Of a DNA stretch of 64,000 bases, positions 37,346 through 50,758 are shown one piece after another. The DNA comes from Manis javanica (Eukaryota; Chordata; Mammalia; Pholidota; Manidae). A program made the position numbers and the translations under genes. A model generated the notes under the pieces. That model searched no databases and had not been told where the DNA came from. It saw only the letters and a program-made list of their open reading frames with translations. The stretch is taken from the NCBI RefSeq assembly GCF_040802235.1, contig NC_133158.1, positions 157,306,401 through 157,370,400 on the forward strand, written 5' to 3'. Numbering within the stretch: the stretch's first letter is position 1; every line of letters starts with the position of its first letter.

Positions 37346-38120
37346 GAATTCCTGACAGGGCACCAAAGTGACATGAAAACAGGATAATCAGGCAGTGCAT
37401 GGAAGACTGCCTGAAATTCATCTTCCTCCCTCCCCACCCTGCACACTGGCTTCATGTCCCAATTTTCCTTCCTAAACATGATCCTGTTGTCACATTTTTG
37501 TCCTTTACTTTTAATTTCTACAATGAGAGCTTTTTGTAACTGGTGTCACAAAGCAGCAGTTGAGACTTTCACAGTGGAGCAAGAATGGGAGAGAAACACT
37601 ATGTGTAAATACTGCATTTTAATATGACAAAACATTGGGAATTTTCAAAAAATATTTAAATGAACCCTAAAACTAGTGAAAAGAATTGCTTAACACCTAC
37701 ATCTAATGGAGATTCCCTAAAGACAGAAATCCTTCTTAGAATATAGCACTTGAAAGTTGGCTGCATTATAAAAACCTGCTGCGGTGCTTTGCTCCTGACC
37801 TGGCACGCTACGACAAATTAGGGCTCATCTTATCTCCTCTTCCTCATCAAAGGTAATATTTATCTTTATATGTCTTCTATGTTCTACTTTTTCCCTTCCC
37901 ATCAAACAAATCTATGAGAGACTAGCAAGGCTCTTGCTTTTCAGGGAGATGTTTAGTGAAAAGCATGCAGCTCTAGAACAAGGTGGTCCTCTGTGCATCA
38001 CAGTTTCTGGGTTTTATTGCCTTTCCTTGGCCCCACTACGCTCTCGGAATACAGGCTCCAAGACTGTTTACTCTGAGAAGTACTGGAAAAGGCTTGACTA
38101 GATTCAAATGCCTCCCATTC
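37346..38120. other. No gene; TATA box and splice-donor coincidence
   Basis: TATAAAAA at 37767-37774 is followed 79 bases later by a donor-like CAAAGGTAATA (GT at 37853). No coding signature; see findings. Confidence 0.35.
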
Positions 38121-39000
38121 GTTCTTTCAATAATTTAATAAGTACTTAATTGACTCCCTTCTTCCTCTATAGAGTTTACAACTCGAAGAAATAGCTATTA
38201 ATCCAATAATGACAAAACAAAGGTTAGACTCCAAACATGAGAAGTGTTTACAGGAGATGGGCAAGGTGCTAAGTATTGTAGAGGTATGTGACCTGGTCAC
38301 AGAGTGAGGGAGTGATGGTGGATTTAATATGTGAAGTATAAGGAGGAAAGGAAGGAAGAATGTTTTAGGTGGAGGTGCTAGCATTTGTACAAGTTCTGTG
38401 ATGAGGAAGAGGAGGATGTGACAATCTCATGTGACTTGAAGAGGGCCACAATTAAAGTCCAGACAGTGAGATGGAATATGGTACAAGGTGGGGATGCACA
38501 GGGCCTGGACTCTGTGTTTAGACTCTGTCCTGTTCACAAAGCTTCTGAGAAGTGTATGAGGAGAGAGCTGACTGATCGCTGACCGGATTGAGAAGAGGGC
38601 TGGAGAGGCTGTTCGTGGATGAGGTAGCAGGCTCCTAAAGTCATTTAGGTGGCAGCTAATGGTAACCTTGGATATATGGCACTCATGTAAAGGGAGAGAA
38701 GTAAGCAAATTCAAGACATGTTTAGGAGGTAAAATCACCATTACTTTCCAGGTTGAAAATGGAGATTTGAGAGAGAAAGGAGATTTCTGTCTCTACCATT
38801 TCCTGACAGAACATTAGAAGAGGATCTGGTTTGGGCAAAGAGCATGGGTTCAGTTTTTAACATACTGAATTTGCAATGCCTTTAAGTCTTCCAAAAAGAG
38901 ATGTCAGATAGGCAGGTGGGCATCTTTTCATTGGGTTTATTTCTGAAGAGAGAGTTGAGTTTATGAGAACAATATGGACTAACAGAGATCTGAACAATCT
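38121..39000 (-). mobile_element. L2-type LINE, second long copy
   Basis: Complement of L2: GCTAGCATTTGTACAAGTTC (38378), GGGGATGCACAGGGCCTGGA (38491), GTTCAGTTTTTAACATACTG (38849), AGAGATGTCAGATAGGCAGG (38898). It follows the same order as the copy at 2600-4900. Confidence 0.6.
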
Positions 39001-39089
39001 CTGGTTAACTTCAAGGATACCCCTAACAAATATTTTAAAACAGGCATGGACAATGAATCCGTTCATTTATTTATTTAACTGATATTTTA

Positions 39090-39320
39090 TGGAATTATTT
39101 CTGCATACCAGCTATTATATTGGTAGTGGAGATCCTATGCTAAGTGGCAATTACTCCTACTGTAAAGATACATTCAGTAAGTATTAACAATGTTTATATT
39201 ATATGCTAGGAACATACATCCACATTAAGTTCCAGCAGTGAAGAAACAAGGTATTTTCTCTCTGGGTGCTTACATTCAAATATAGATAGATAACAAACCA
39301 ATTGATAACAACACCCTGTA
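39090..39320 (-). mobile_element. L2 3' fragment
   Basis: TATATGCTAGGAACATACAT, AGCAGTGAAGAAACAAGG and GGGTGCTTACATTCAAATAT match the complement of the L2 tail region. Confidence 0.5.
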
Positions 39321-39892
39321 ATCACAGGTGATGGTAATACTGATAGTGAGTCTATCACTCAATATCTCAAACAATAAGCAGAATTTATTGTTTGCTCTAT
39401 CCATAATATCCTGAAGGAAAGAAATTAAAATTCATTCTTTAAATCACCCACATTTCCTTATAATAGTGAAGTTTTGATACATGATCTGTAGAATCAGAGT
39501 ACAGTCCAGACAGCATACACAAGGGTTTACTATAATTCTGATTCATTTGAGCCTTAATTACAGGTTTGCATACATTTACTTTAGATTTGTTGCTTTGTAT
39601 CAAAATGAGAATAAACTTAGGAAATAATTTACAAATTTAATATTTCATAATTTACTCTTATTCTTATTTAGGTTTTGCTGACTGAGCCAGTACTTTATAA
39701 CCATCTGCCAAATAGTATTATCAAAATACTTAAAAAACACATTCTGGGAAATTTTTCATTTAATTACAAATATGTTGTTTTTAAAGTTTAAGTACAATAG
39801 AAATATAAGAGATTTCAAATATGAAAATATGGTATTTTGCTTGAAACATAACTAAACATGATGAAACAATTTGTGTCATGAATATATAAAAG
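39321..39892. other. No recognised feature
   Basis: AT-rich, nothing recognised. Confidence 0.4.
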
Positions 39893-40045
39893 CTAACACG
39901 AATGAGCAGGTTTCAGACACTGTGCTAGACTATTCACATACAATTCTAATTTAAGTGCAATACAAGAAAATGATTATTATGAGCCCAAAAGCACAGAGGA
40001 GGAAATCAATGCTCTGGAAGTTTAAGTAACTTGCCAAATTCTACG
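39893..40045 (-). mobile_element. MIR SINE
   Basis: CAGACACTGTGCTAGACTAT, GATTATTATGAGCCC and AAGTTTAAGTAACTTGCCAA form the reverse complement of MIR. Confidence 0.75.
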
Positions 40046-41340
40046 GAAAGATTTGCTTTTTGCCTACCTTTTATGATGAGAATATGCGTGGAAGAAATGG
40101 CAAAAGGAGAACTTTTAAATACACAGAATGAGAATTCAGAAACTGAGGAGAGAAGTTTCTCACCCCTGTAAGACCTCACTGGGTAATTTTCTCATCAACA
40201 CTATGTAATGTCTCTACTTGGAAAAGCAAGAAATAGACATCCTAAAACCATTCATCCTCCAACAGCATATCTCCAGTGTCATTTTTGTGGATATTGCAGT
40301 GGTTACTCTTCCATATAACAGATTACGTAGGTAATAGTAAACCTGAACAAAAGATCTCTTTCAGAGAAAACTTCAGATTTTACTGGAGTGATTTTTTTTT
40401 TAAACTTTGTCAAACATAACAGATTTGGAAAATATTTTCTGGTATCAATGAATCATGCAGGCTAGTTTGGGCTACCATTTAATTGCTTTTCCAAAATTAA
40501 TTTCAGCATTATCAAATAATTAATCAACATAATCTCTATGTTGGCACCTATATCATATTCACAAGTACTTTGAAGGCTTTAAAATACATTACAGGTTTAA
40601 GTATGTTGAAAGTTAAAAGACAGCAGTAGAAAATACATAGAAAAACTAATAGCAAAAATGAAACCGTTCTTACTTTTCTAAGTTGCTCAAGCCCAGTTAC
40701 ACACAGGTAGGTAACATATACTTTAAGCCTTTCATGCTGCAGATGGCAGCGGTGCTTCACGTCATCAGCTCTGCTTAACTACCGGCAGGCTCACGGAAAC
40801 ATTTCTATTGAGTGTTCACTTTGTTCTTCCCGTAATCTGGAAACAGAAAGTTACTGATTTTGTACATAGGAGGGTGAAATTGGATGTTGCTTTTCTTAGC
40901 AAATAAGAAACAGGCCATTTTTATACATTCATTATGTACAACATAAAAGTTTAATAATAACTATTTTTGATGGACCGACTGACTACAATTTCAGTTTGGT
41001 GAATGCATATATCTCTATTTTTCCAAGGAAACTGAGTAACACTATCTTATCAAAAAGCTAAATAAAGGCAACTAAAAAGATTAAGCATCTAATTGAAAGT
41101 AGATTCCAAAATCTGATTTGCTATTCCTCATTTAAGAGCTAAGCAATCATTACACAACATCTAAAATAATTTAGACATAAGCAGGAAATCACTTTAGTCA
41201 TTTGGATGTTGTATCTTAATCAACTTCACAGTAAATGTAGAGGCAAAGCCATGGCACATACATAGAGTCAAATCTCTTCTGGATTTTGTGACTCAAGGTC
41301 ATCAAGCAAAGATGTGTAGGTCTGATCGGGAATGGGAATG
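40046..41340. other. No recognised feature
   Basis: AT-rich, nothing recognised. Confidence 0.4.
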
Positions 41341-41353
41341 TCCTACTATTTTA

Positions 41354-42950
41354 TTTTATTTTGTTTATTTTTAATTAATTAATTATTCAAATTTGGTATC
41401 GTTAATGTACAATTACTTGAACAACGTTATGGTTACTAGACTCCCCCCATCACGAAGTCCCCACCACATACCCCATTACAGTCACTGTCCATCAGTGTAG
41501 TAAGATGCTATAGAATCATTACTTGTCTTCTCTGTATATACTGCCTTTTCCTGTATCCCCACTGCTACATTATGCATGCTAATCATAATGCCCCCTTTTC
41601 CCCCTTATCCCTCCCTTCCCACCCATCTCCCTCAGTCCCTTTCCCTTTGGTGACTGTTAGTCCATTCTTGGGTTCTGTGATTCTGCTGCTGTTTTGTTCC
41701 TTCAGTTTTTTTCTTTGTTCCTATACTCCACAGAGAAGTGTAATCATTTGATACTTGTCTTAATCCACCTGGCTTATTTCACTAAGCTTAATACCCTCTA
41801 GCTCCATCCATGTTGTTGCAAATGGTAGGATTTTGTTTTCTTCTTATGGCTGAATAATATTTCATGGTGTATATGTACCACATCTTCTTTAGCCATTCAT
41901 CTACTGATGGACACTTGGGTTGCTTCCATTTCTTGGCTATTGTAAATATGCTGCAAGAAACATAGGGGTGCATATGTCTTTTTCAAACTGAGCTCCTGCA
42001 TTCTTAGGGTAAATTCCTAAGAGTGGAATTCCTGGGTCAAATGGTATTTCTATTTTTAGTTTTTTGAGGAACCTCCATAATGCTTTCCACAATGGTTGAA
42101 CTAATTCATTCCCACCAGCAGTGCAGGAGGGTTCCCCTTTCTCCACATCCTTGCCAACATTTGCTGTTGTTTGTCTTTTGGATGTTGGCCATCCTAACTG
42201 GTGTGAGGTGATATCTCATTGTGGTTTTAATTTGCATTTCTCTGATGATAGCAATGTGGAGCTTGTTTTCATGTGCCTGTTAGCCATCTGAATTTCTTCT
42301 TTGGAGAAGTGTCTTTTCAGCTCCTCTGCCCATTTTTTAATTGGCTTATTTGCTTTTTTGTTTGTTGAGGTGTATGAGCTCTTTATATAATTTGGATTTC
42401 AACCCTTTATCAGATATGGCATTTATTAATATATTCTCCCATATTGTAGGATGTCTTTTTGTTCTACTGATGGTGTCCTTTGCTGTAAAGAAGTTTTTAC
42501 TTTGATATAGTCCCACTTGTTCATTTTTTGCTTTTGTTTCCCTTGCCCAGGGAGATATGTTCATGAAGAAGTCACTCATGTTTATGTCCAAGATATTTTT
42601 GCCTATGTTTTTTCCTAATATTTTTATGGTTTCATGACTTAGATTCAAGTCTTTGATCCATTTTGAGTTTACTTTTGTGTATGGGGTTAGACAGTGATCC
42701 AGTTTCATTCTCTTACATGTAGCTGTCCAGTTTTGCCAACACCAGCTGTTGAAGAGGCTGTCATTTCCCCATTGTATGTCCATGGCTTCTTTATCATATA
42801 TTAATTGACCATATATGCTTGGGTCTATATCTGGGCTTTTTAGTCTGTTCCATTGGTCTATGGGTCTGTTCTGGTGCCAGTGGCAAATTGTCTTCATTAC
42901 TGTGGCTTTGTAGTAGAGCTTGAAGTCAGGGAGCATAATTCCCCCTGCTT
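41354..42950 (-). mobile_element. 5'-truncated L1 with perfect 13-bp target-site duplication
   Basis: Same L1 lineage as 15216-21324. The left end has an A-tail (as T-rich DNA), then the 3' UTR, then ORF2 C-terminal coding at 41788-41973, 41937-42146 and 42346-42936, broken by frame changes. TCCTACTATTTTA flanks it exactly at 41341-41353 and 42951-42963. Truncated within ORF2 after the reverse transcriptase domain. Confidence 0.95.
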
Positions 42951-42963
42951 TCCTACTATTTTA

Positions 42964-43719
42964 AAACAATGAAGTGTTAGGAATGCAAAACTGTGATGAA
43001 TATTCTATCCAGAATGGTGGGAGCAGTTGGAGCAGAAGTGGGAAAAATGCAATCTGAAATATAGAGAAATCAACTTCATCTTGTATGGGTGATTTTCAAT
43101 CCAGGTTGTATATAAAATCACATTTTTAAACATATCAATGTGGAGAGATCATTTTAACTTGCCAATGCCCAAGCCTCCTTCCAGATCAATTAAGTCAAAA
43201 TTCCTGCGAGTGTCTCCTGGGTCACTGCATTCTTTGCACATGCATGCAGTGTTGCAAACAACTTTCTACAAGACAGTATAAACTTTATTTTTCAGTCTAC
43301 ATCCCAAATTTGTCATTCAAAATCTTCAGTAATTGGTCTCTGCTTTACTTATATAAACTTTCTGGTAGTCTGAGCCCTTTATAAACAGCCATGTCCCTCT
43401 GGGACCCCTGTGCAGATCCCTAGTCTAGTGTCATTGACCATGTTTCCAATATGTTGAGTGATTATAAAATCACAATCACAGCAGTGGTTTCATCTATATT
43501 CTTGAGAGTATTTCAAAGCATTTGCACACATCTGTTTAACCTGAGCTGGGCTTCACAGAAAAACAGAGGGTTTCCATTATGCATAACTTTGAAGATGACC
43601 AGGTACAACTTCCATATATTAAAGTTTTAGAAAATGAGAAACAGAAAAATTAAGTAACTTTCTGTCACCTCATGTCCACAAGTCTTTTTTCCCATATCAG
43701 AGTTTACATAAAAAGACTA
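42964..43719. other. No recognised feature
   Basis: A weak MIR-like stretch lies near 43625-43665; not called. Confidence 0.35.
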
Positions 43720-43990
43720 TTAATAAATATGTAAAATGTTCAACAATGATGATTAGATGAATAAATTATGGTTCACACATAGAATGGAGTTCCCTTTCCT
43801 TAAAATTAGATTGTAATTAGATAGATGATAGAATACATAGACATATAGCCAGGCAGGGTAGAAAATATCTATTTTACAATAGGTAAAAGAAAAGCAAGTT
43901 ACTTTGCAGAAGTATGCAGAATTATCACTTTTTGTAACATCAAGAATATGTGGGATGTAGGTGTAAAAAGACAGAAAAGAGAGAAATGCC
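43720..43990 (+). mobile_element. Old L1M 3' fragment (copy 1)
   Basis: TAGATGAATAAATTATGGTT, CTTAAAATTAGATTG and GTTACTTTGCAGAAGTATGC in L1 order; related to 45180-45480. Confidence 0.55.
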
Positions 43991-44099
43991 AAAGTTTCCA
44001 TTTCCTATTTGCTGTAGCAAAAGCACAGGTATACAATCACAAAAGTCATATAAAATGTTTTTAGATATATTTATAAATATGACAGCTAGAAGGTAGATC

Positions 44100-44530
44100 T
44101 ATTTTATGGATTTATATATTCTAAAAGTAACTGTTTTCTCAGCTCCTTTGTATCTAGGGGTCCACAGGTAATTCAGATCTTGTCAGTGAAATATAACCAG
44201 AAGTCTATTAGGGCTTCTAGTAAATTGTTTACTTCTATGCTAAAATGGCCAGATGTGACTGGCTCTATTTTCTGCCCAGTTCTTCTTTCTTAGAATCTGA
44301 TGCCTGGAAATACAGCAGCAATCTTAATGACTCAGCTAGCCATTACCATAAGGATGGCAACTCAAATAATAGAAGGCACGTGGGTCTTTGATGATACAGT
44401 GGAGCTGTCGTACCTGTCCTGGACTACCTGGAGTATCTCCAAATTTTGTGAGATAATTAATATGCTGCAGAGATCATTTTGAGTTTAAGCTACTAGTATT
44501 TAGGTAGACTGTAACATTAGCTGAAAACAT
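44100..44530 (+). mobile_element. Probable MaLR/MER LTR-like fragment
   Basis: AGTGAAATATAACCAGAAGT, GATGCCTGGAAATACAGCAG, GATGGCAACTCAAATAATAG and TTTAAGCTACTAGTATTTAG follow the pattern of a medium-reiteration LTR ending. Family unsure. Confidence 0.35.
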
Positions 44531-44814
44531 TGTTACCTGATATAACCATTTAGAAAAAGTAAAATATAATTTAAAGTCATACACCAACAAATTTAGATAT
44601 AAAAATAAAACCAAAAATTCTAGGAAATTAAAAATTTGGTCTGCAAAACACAACATGAGCTAAGACAAGGGAAGAAAAAGTTGCAACATAAAAGACATGG
44701 TACTTATTCAAAATGAGAACAGAGCTTCTACCAACATATGAGCCAAATATTTTTAAAGGAAACAGGGATAATACTGAACTTAAAAATTCATTAAACAGGA
44801 AATATTAATGGCTC

Positions 44815-44871
44815 ATAAAAATAAAATTATGTTAAAAATAGAATAAAATAAAATAAAAATAAAATTATGTT
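44815..44871. repeat. A-rich repeat with 19-bp direct repeats
   Basis: ATAAAAATAAAATTATGTT occurs at 44815-44833 and 44853-44871, separated by (AAAAT)-type sequence. Confidence 0.8.
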
Positions 44872-44929
44872 CAAATTGTCTATTTAAGAAATGAATTGGA
44901 AAAAATCAAATGTTTGAATTGTCCATTGT

Positions 44930-45480
44930 TATCAAAGGTTCAAGAAAGCAGCACTTTTTATACACTCTTGGTAGAAGAGTAAATTGATATTAATCAGGAG
45001 GAAAATTTGGCATCAAGTGTAAAAAACTTTAAATGTTACATATTCAGGAAACAAGTAACTTTGGTTTCTTGGAATTTATTCTGTACATACATTAAATAAC
45101 TGTAAAAGCTTTCAAAGACACATGTGTCAGAATGCTAGAGTCAGATTGTTTTAATATTCACAGTAAAATGATGGAGACATGGTAAATGTTCACCAATCAT
45201 GGATTAGTTAATAAATAATTATTAATAAATAATGCTCACACATAGACAATAATTTTTCTTTTCTTAAAATTAGATAAGTTGATAGTCATTTAGTTGGAAG
45301 GCAGGAGGCAGAGTGTAGGGAAAGAGAATGGGAAATAACCATAGTATAGTAGGTAAAGAAAAATAAGTTACTCTGTAAGAGTATGCAGAACTGCGATTCA
45401 TTTTTTTAGAAAAAAAATATTAATTGCATATACACTGTATAGGATATTCTTAAATTTAAAAATCTGGAAGAGTATATATC
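44930..45480 (+). mobile_element. Old L1M 3' fragment (copy 2)
   Basis: TGGTAGAAGAGTAAATTGAT, GAATTTATTCTGTACATACA, TAAAATTAGATAAGTTG and GTTACTCTGTAAGAGTATGC match the L1M 3' layout. Confidence 0.6.
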
Positions 45481-48400
45481 AGATTTTTAAATGATTATTT
45501 CAGAGTTGGAGCAGGCATGGGGAACTTAATTACTACTACATATATTTCTGAAATGTTTGAACAATAATCCCACTACATATACATACATCCATACATGGCA
45601 CACACACACACAATGGTTAAAAGTGCAACTATTTCTAAAAACAATTATTCAGATTTGCCTCAAAAGGGAAACCTGTGATATTTCTTAAATTCACAGAAAA
45701 ATAATTAACAATCAAATTAAGAAAAATAATGGCTCTTTTTTTCATGAGTATACACAATTTTTCTTTTCAACTGTATTCTAAATAAGCCCATCTTTTACAC
45801 ACACTTATTTCCTTTATTTTCATTGATTCAGTTTTCATAATGTCCAACCTATAAACATGTACCATGTTTCCTGGCGTCTATAATACTACTCAATATATTT
45901 AAATTCCAGTCTTTTAATATCCCCCTTTACATAACTCAAGAACAATCTGATTTGAGATGACATCAGTGGACATGAGTACTCAAGAAAGGAAAGAATAAAT
46001 ATCCTTCTGTCAAAATACTTAAAAGGACAGTGACACTCTGAAATCACTTGGCATCAAATTTATCATTATACACATTATAATCTTTCTGTGAGTAGTTTAT
46101 TTCCCACCCACATGAGAATGCAGTCAGAAGAGAAGTTGGGAGGAAGAATTCTGTCAGGAGAGAGCTCTAGCTCGATGGCTGAAATGTGGGAATTGAAGCC
46201 ATGAGTACTCCACGGAAACTATTTTGCACAAGAAGAATATCATAAGCAGAAGGAAGCCTTAAGACAGCAGACTTGAAAAACTTGTGGAAGAAAGGTACAC
46301 AAAGGACTGAGGAGAAACACCTAGAGACCAACAGGAAGGACAACAGAGGATGATACTACAGAGATTAAGAGAGATTTCTGCGAGCTGAGTAGTAATTAAG
46401 CATACTCAGTGTTGTTTTAAAAAACAGTGCCATGATTTCGTTATTTTCTTTGGATTTAGGCATTCAAATATTATTAGGCTCAAGAGAAAGTGCTATTAAA
46501 TGGATTTTGGTAAGAGTCTTAATTTAGATGCTCTTGGGCATGACAAAAAGAAAGGAAGCAGAGAAAATAAGTGGAAAAAAATGTTTAATGTAACAAAAAT
46601 AACTTGGAATCAACATGGAGTGAATATGAACAACCATGAGGATCTGGACGAGGGTGACAAAGTCAGGTGTCAGTTAGCAGAGGAGGGTCTGTCTCTGCTG
46701 CAGGAGCACCCTGGGCAGTAACCAACACAAACAAAGCCCATGGAATAATACACCACAAATAATACACCAAAACAGGTGGATAAACTTGTGCTGAAAGAGC
46801 CGAGGAGTTCTCCTGGACCTGAAAGCATCAACATTTGATCAATCTGAGTTAAAAGGCTGAACCTCAGGTATTATTTTATGGAATGATAGAAAATGACAAG
46901 GAGAAATGGAGAATTAGATGTAAAATTATGGCTTCCAGCTTTTCAGTGAACCGGTCCCTACTGTTCACATGTGACTCCAGACATCATGGCTCCACATTAG
47001 ATTTCAGGAAATATAATATCAATTACAGTCAGTAGATTGAATTTTAATTACTTAGAACCTAATTATATAGTTAGAAAATAATTCTTAAGAGACATGTAGC
47101 CTGGAATTTTACATATTGTTTTTATTTGGAAATTATGCCTACTGGTCACGCAAAAGGAAGAAATTAACTCTTCCTGTATATTCACAACTGCCGAGGACAA
47201 AGTCACCAAATGGTATATGTTCTTTCTTACCTCTTCATTCTCTCTTCATCTCTGTTTCCACTGCCACTATCTTATTTTTGCATCTGCTTACTTATATCCC
47301 TGTCCCCAGCCTTTCTTTCCTACAATGCATTCTCTATATAATGGAGAGACCGATTTTTTTTTAGAACAAGTGTCTGACATGTCTCTTCCTTTTCAAAACA
47401 AACAAAAAATAAGACTATCTCTTCCCTTTCTCTTAAGTTTCCAGTAAATTAGAGCAAATGAAGGCATTGGCGGATAACAGAAGCAGCAAAAGGCAGGTGG
47501 GTGTACACACGAACAGTCCCCAGTAGAGAAAGGCCCTTAGCCTGTGTCTTCGCTGTTCCGGAGATAGCAGCGGCACACGAGGCGGGAGTAGAAAGCATGT
47601 CTAACAACAGTTAGTGGAAAGTCCGTCCACTGAAATACTATGCTAATCAGGTGCTCACACTCGCTTCACTTCCAACCCCACCCTGTCGCCCATGCACATT
47701 GAGCACAGCAGCTCAGCACTACATCCCAGGCATCCAAAAATAGCATTCTTAAAGAATTTTAATTAATTGCCTGAACACAAGGTTTCCAATGTTGACGGAA
47801 TGATTTCAGTGCCACAGAGAAAAGTTCTCCCACTTTAGCATTCAAAGGGCAGTCTCCGCTCTGCTTACTCTAAAGGTGACAAGCATTGTTCACATCTGAG
47901 CTTTCAGTCCTAACTTACAGGAGGGAGGGAGCTGGCACAGAAACAGGCACACAGAGCAGGGAAAAATGACAGGTCACCAGTTCTCTATTCTGAAATATGA
48001 ATAAATGAGGACCACCAGATATATAGTGAAACATTAGACTAAGATAAATAAAAAACTGCTGACCAAAGAAGAAACATAAAAACCAAAGTACAATAAAGAA
48101 TCTAAAAACAAAAGTTCAGTGAATATTGAGGAATTTGAAAAATTAATACATTCATTAAAAAACAGGGGGCTGTTTAAAAACATAAATCTAACAACCCTTA
48201 GTACATATTACTACATTTCTGGGACCCCTGTGATTTAGTGTCATAATCTAAAGAAAATATTAATTTCCTATTTGAACTAAGATTCAGCCCCATTTCCAGG
48301 AAATATTGTTATATAAGTAATAATCCCTAGCATAATCAGCATATTTTAAATATTAAATCTTTTCATTCTCAGATAACAGCAAATAAACATATAATTAACC

Positions 48401-48899
48401 AAAAGGAGAAAAAATAAGCAAAGGCATATGATCACTTTGCTGAATGTTTTGTTTACATGTGCTTAATAAATTTACCACTCACTGCACTTTGGCACAAGAA
48501 TTAGGAGCCACATTTGTGTATTTAAAGAAAAAAAAGACGTAATTCTTTTCCTGCACTATTTTACAGTACAAAAAAAAAGAAAAGAATATTATAAATATAT
48601 AATCCATATAAATAATTGACAAACAGCTAGCATTCTTGTCTTAGATTTAAATATTACTATTTTTGAAACAAATGCAAAATTTTGTGCCCCCAATGACACC
48701 AAGAACCCTATGCCTTTTTCTTGTTCTTTCCTTGTTGTGGAATAAATGAAAATTTTGTATAGATACATATCACATCTCAGACTTAACTAGTTATCTTCAA
48801 AATTTCAAAATGGAATACCTTTCAATATTTCATGTAAAGAAAAGCAAGTTTTTTTGTTAACTACAAGCTCAAATAACTGCCAAGGTGCCAGAATTTTAC
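45481..48899. other. Intergenic, no recognised feature
   Basis: Contains a short (CA)n at about 45598-45612 and a slightly CpG-enriched patch at about 47460-47600. No gene or confident repeat found. Confidence 0.35.
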
Positions 48900-49205
48900 T
48901 AAGATGATTTGACAGAAGATCACTGTTGAAATAGATAATAGAGAAGTTTTTTAAAAAAGAAAGAAAAGATAAAATCAATAAAACTAAGAGCTGTTTCATT
49001 GAAAATATATGCAAAATTGACAAGTCTCTAAAAGACCAAGAAAACAATAGAGAATTCAAGTAAATAAAATCAAAATTAAATAGGAGCCATTACAACCAAT
49101 CACAGAAATATAAAGCATCATATGCCAACCAATCGGGCAACCTAGAAGAAATGGATAAATTCCTAGAAACATATAATCTTCCAAGACTGAATCTTGATGA
49201 AAATT
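48900..49205 (+). mobile_element. Old L1 ORF2 fragment
   Basis: GCAAAATTGACAAGTCTCTA, CAACCTAGAAGAAATGGATA and AATTCCTAGAAACATATAAT fit the L1 ORF2 linker before the reverse transcriptase. Frame broken. Confidence 0.75.
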
Positions 49206-49690
49206 CTCTAGCTGTGTCTATCTTCAATAGTGATGTTCTCATCATTCATCAGAGGTGACTGTCCTGATCAATCATGTCTCCCTATTTCCCTAAATTCGTG
49301 TATTCTGATTTCAGAAAATAAAGGGGAAAATAAAGAGAGGGATATGTGAGGTTGAGTAACTTCTCCAATGTCACTGCAAAGCTACATAGCCTGGCTCCAG
49401 AGTGGGTACACTTAACCACCCAATATAAGGGTATTTGTTGTTGTATTCTCTTTTACTATGCTCTTTCACTATATATACTACTTTTGCTATGCTCAAAATA
49501 GTTTTAGAATTGCTTTTATAAGGATCTGAAGTAAATATGGCAAAATGTTAAAAAAAATGATCAAAGTACTAATGTTTATATGTCAAATATTTACCATCTG
49601 TAAACTTTAATCCTGATTAAATACATCACATGATGAACAATTCACAATGTTCGTATATCTATGAACATACATGTACTATAATATAAAAAA
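49206..49690. other. No recognised feature
   Basis: Nothing recognised. Confidence 0.4.
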
Positions 49691-49697
49691 AGGAGAA

Positions 49698-49832
49698 ATT
49701 TTTTATTAAGGTATCATTGATATATAATCTTGTGAAGGTTTCACATGAGCAACATTGTGGTTTCAACATTCACCTATATTATCATTGCAATCACTGTTCA
49801 TCAGTGTAGTAAGATGCTATAGAGTCAAGAAT
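49698..49832 (-). mobile_element. Short L1 3'-end insertion (tail type B)
   Basis: TTATTAAGGTATCATTGATA, GAAGGTTTCACATGAGCAAC, then TCATCAGTGTAGTAAGATGC. Flanks AGGAGAAATTTTTTA (49691) and AGGAGAATATTTTTTA (49833) look like a target-site duplication. Confidence 0.85.
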
Positions 49833-49848
49833 AGGAGAATATTTTTTA

Positions 49849-50542
49849 AAAAGAACCAAAGATTCCAGATCCAGGTAAGATGCAGAAAGCACACTGCACC
49901 TGTCTCTTCCACTTAATGTCACTATAAAATCTAGAGTGGACATAGGTACTTAGAACATAGGTATTAAATGTCTGCCCTGAGGGCAGGTATTTAAGGACGC
50001 TGAAAATGTAACAGCAGAAGGAAGATTGATTGAAGAGCCCAAAAGCTTTTGTTTATGTGGCTTTTATCTCTTGATATTAACCAGAATTAGAAATTAAAAC
50101 TGAGAAATTGTTAAAACATAAAAAAACAAGCTCACATTCCACTAGCTTCCATATATCAGAAGCCTCTGGAAATTTCCACTGAACAGTCATATGAGTAAGT
50201 AAAAAAGGCAAATAAGACCTTAGTGATACAGGAAATTATTCCGACCACCCTTTGAGAACCGCTGCCTATTTGCAACAAATGAAGAATAAATATCATTCTG
50301 AGGCACATATGAAATATTCACCAAGTAGTAACAAAAAGAACTGTTGGACAAACATCTTATAAAACTAATATTATACTGAAAATTAGGCAGAAAAGGAAAA
50401 CTAAAGCAAAAAGCTAGAAAAAACATTTAGAAATTAAAAAGACATTTCCAAGTAATACAGACACATGTCTTTTAATGTTTTTTTCACTAGCTCTGGTTCC
50501 CAGCATTAAGGCTCTACTTTCATAAAGGACCATGGTAGAGTT
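49849..50542. other. No recognised feature
   Basis: Nothing recognised. Confidence 0.4.
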
Positions 50543-50557
50543 AAGAAGGCTTCATAC

Positions 50558-50743
50558 AACAATATAGCACAGAGAAGGTAAATAGTGAATCTGTGGCATC
50601 TTACTACACTGATGGACAGTGACTGCATTGGGGTATGTGTGGGAACTTGATTATATGGGCAAATGTAGTAACCACATTGCTTTTTCATGTGAAACCTTCA
50701 TAAGAGTGTATATCAATAATACCTTAATAAAACATTTAAAAAA
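50558..50743 (+). mobile_element. Short L1 3'-end insertion (tail type B)
   Basis: Starts near ATAGCACAGAGAAGG, contains ACACTGATGGACAGTGACTG and TGTGAAACCTTCATAAGAG, ends in an A-tail. Flanks AAGAAGGCTTCATAC (50543-50557) and AAGAAGTCTTCATAC (50744-50758) are a target-site duplication with one mismatch. Confidence 0.9.
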
Positions 50744-50758
50744 AAGAAGTCTTCATAC

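Noticed and set aside
46500..46721. 73-codon + strand frame with many charged residues
   Set aside because: No family recognised, no exon signals in phase; treated as chance.
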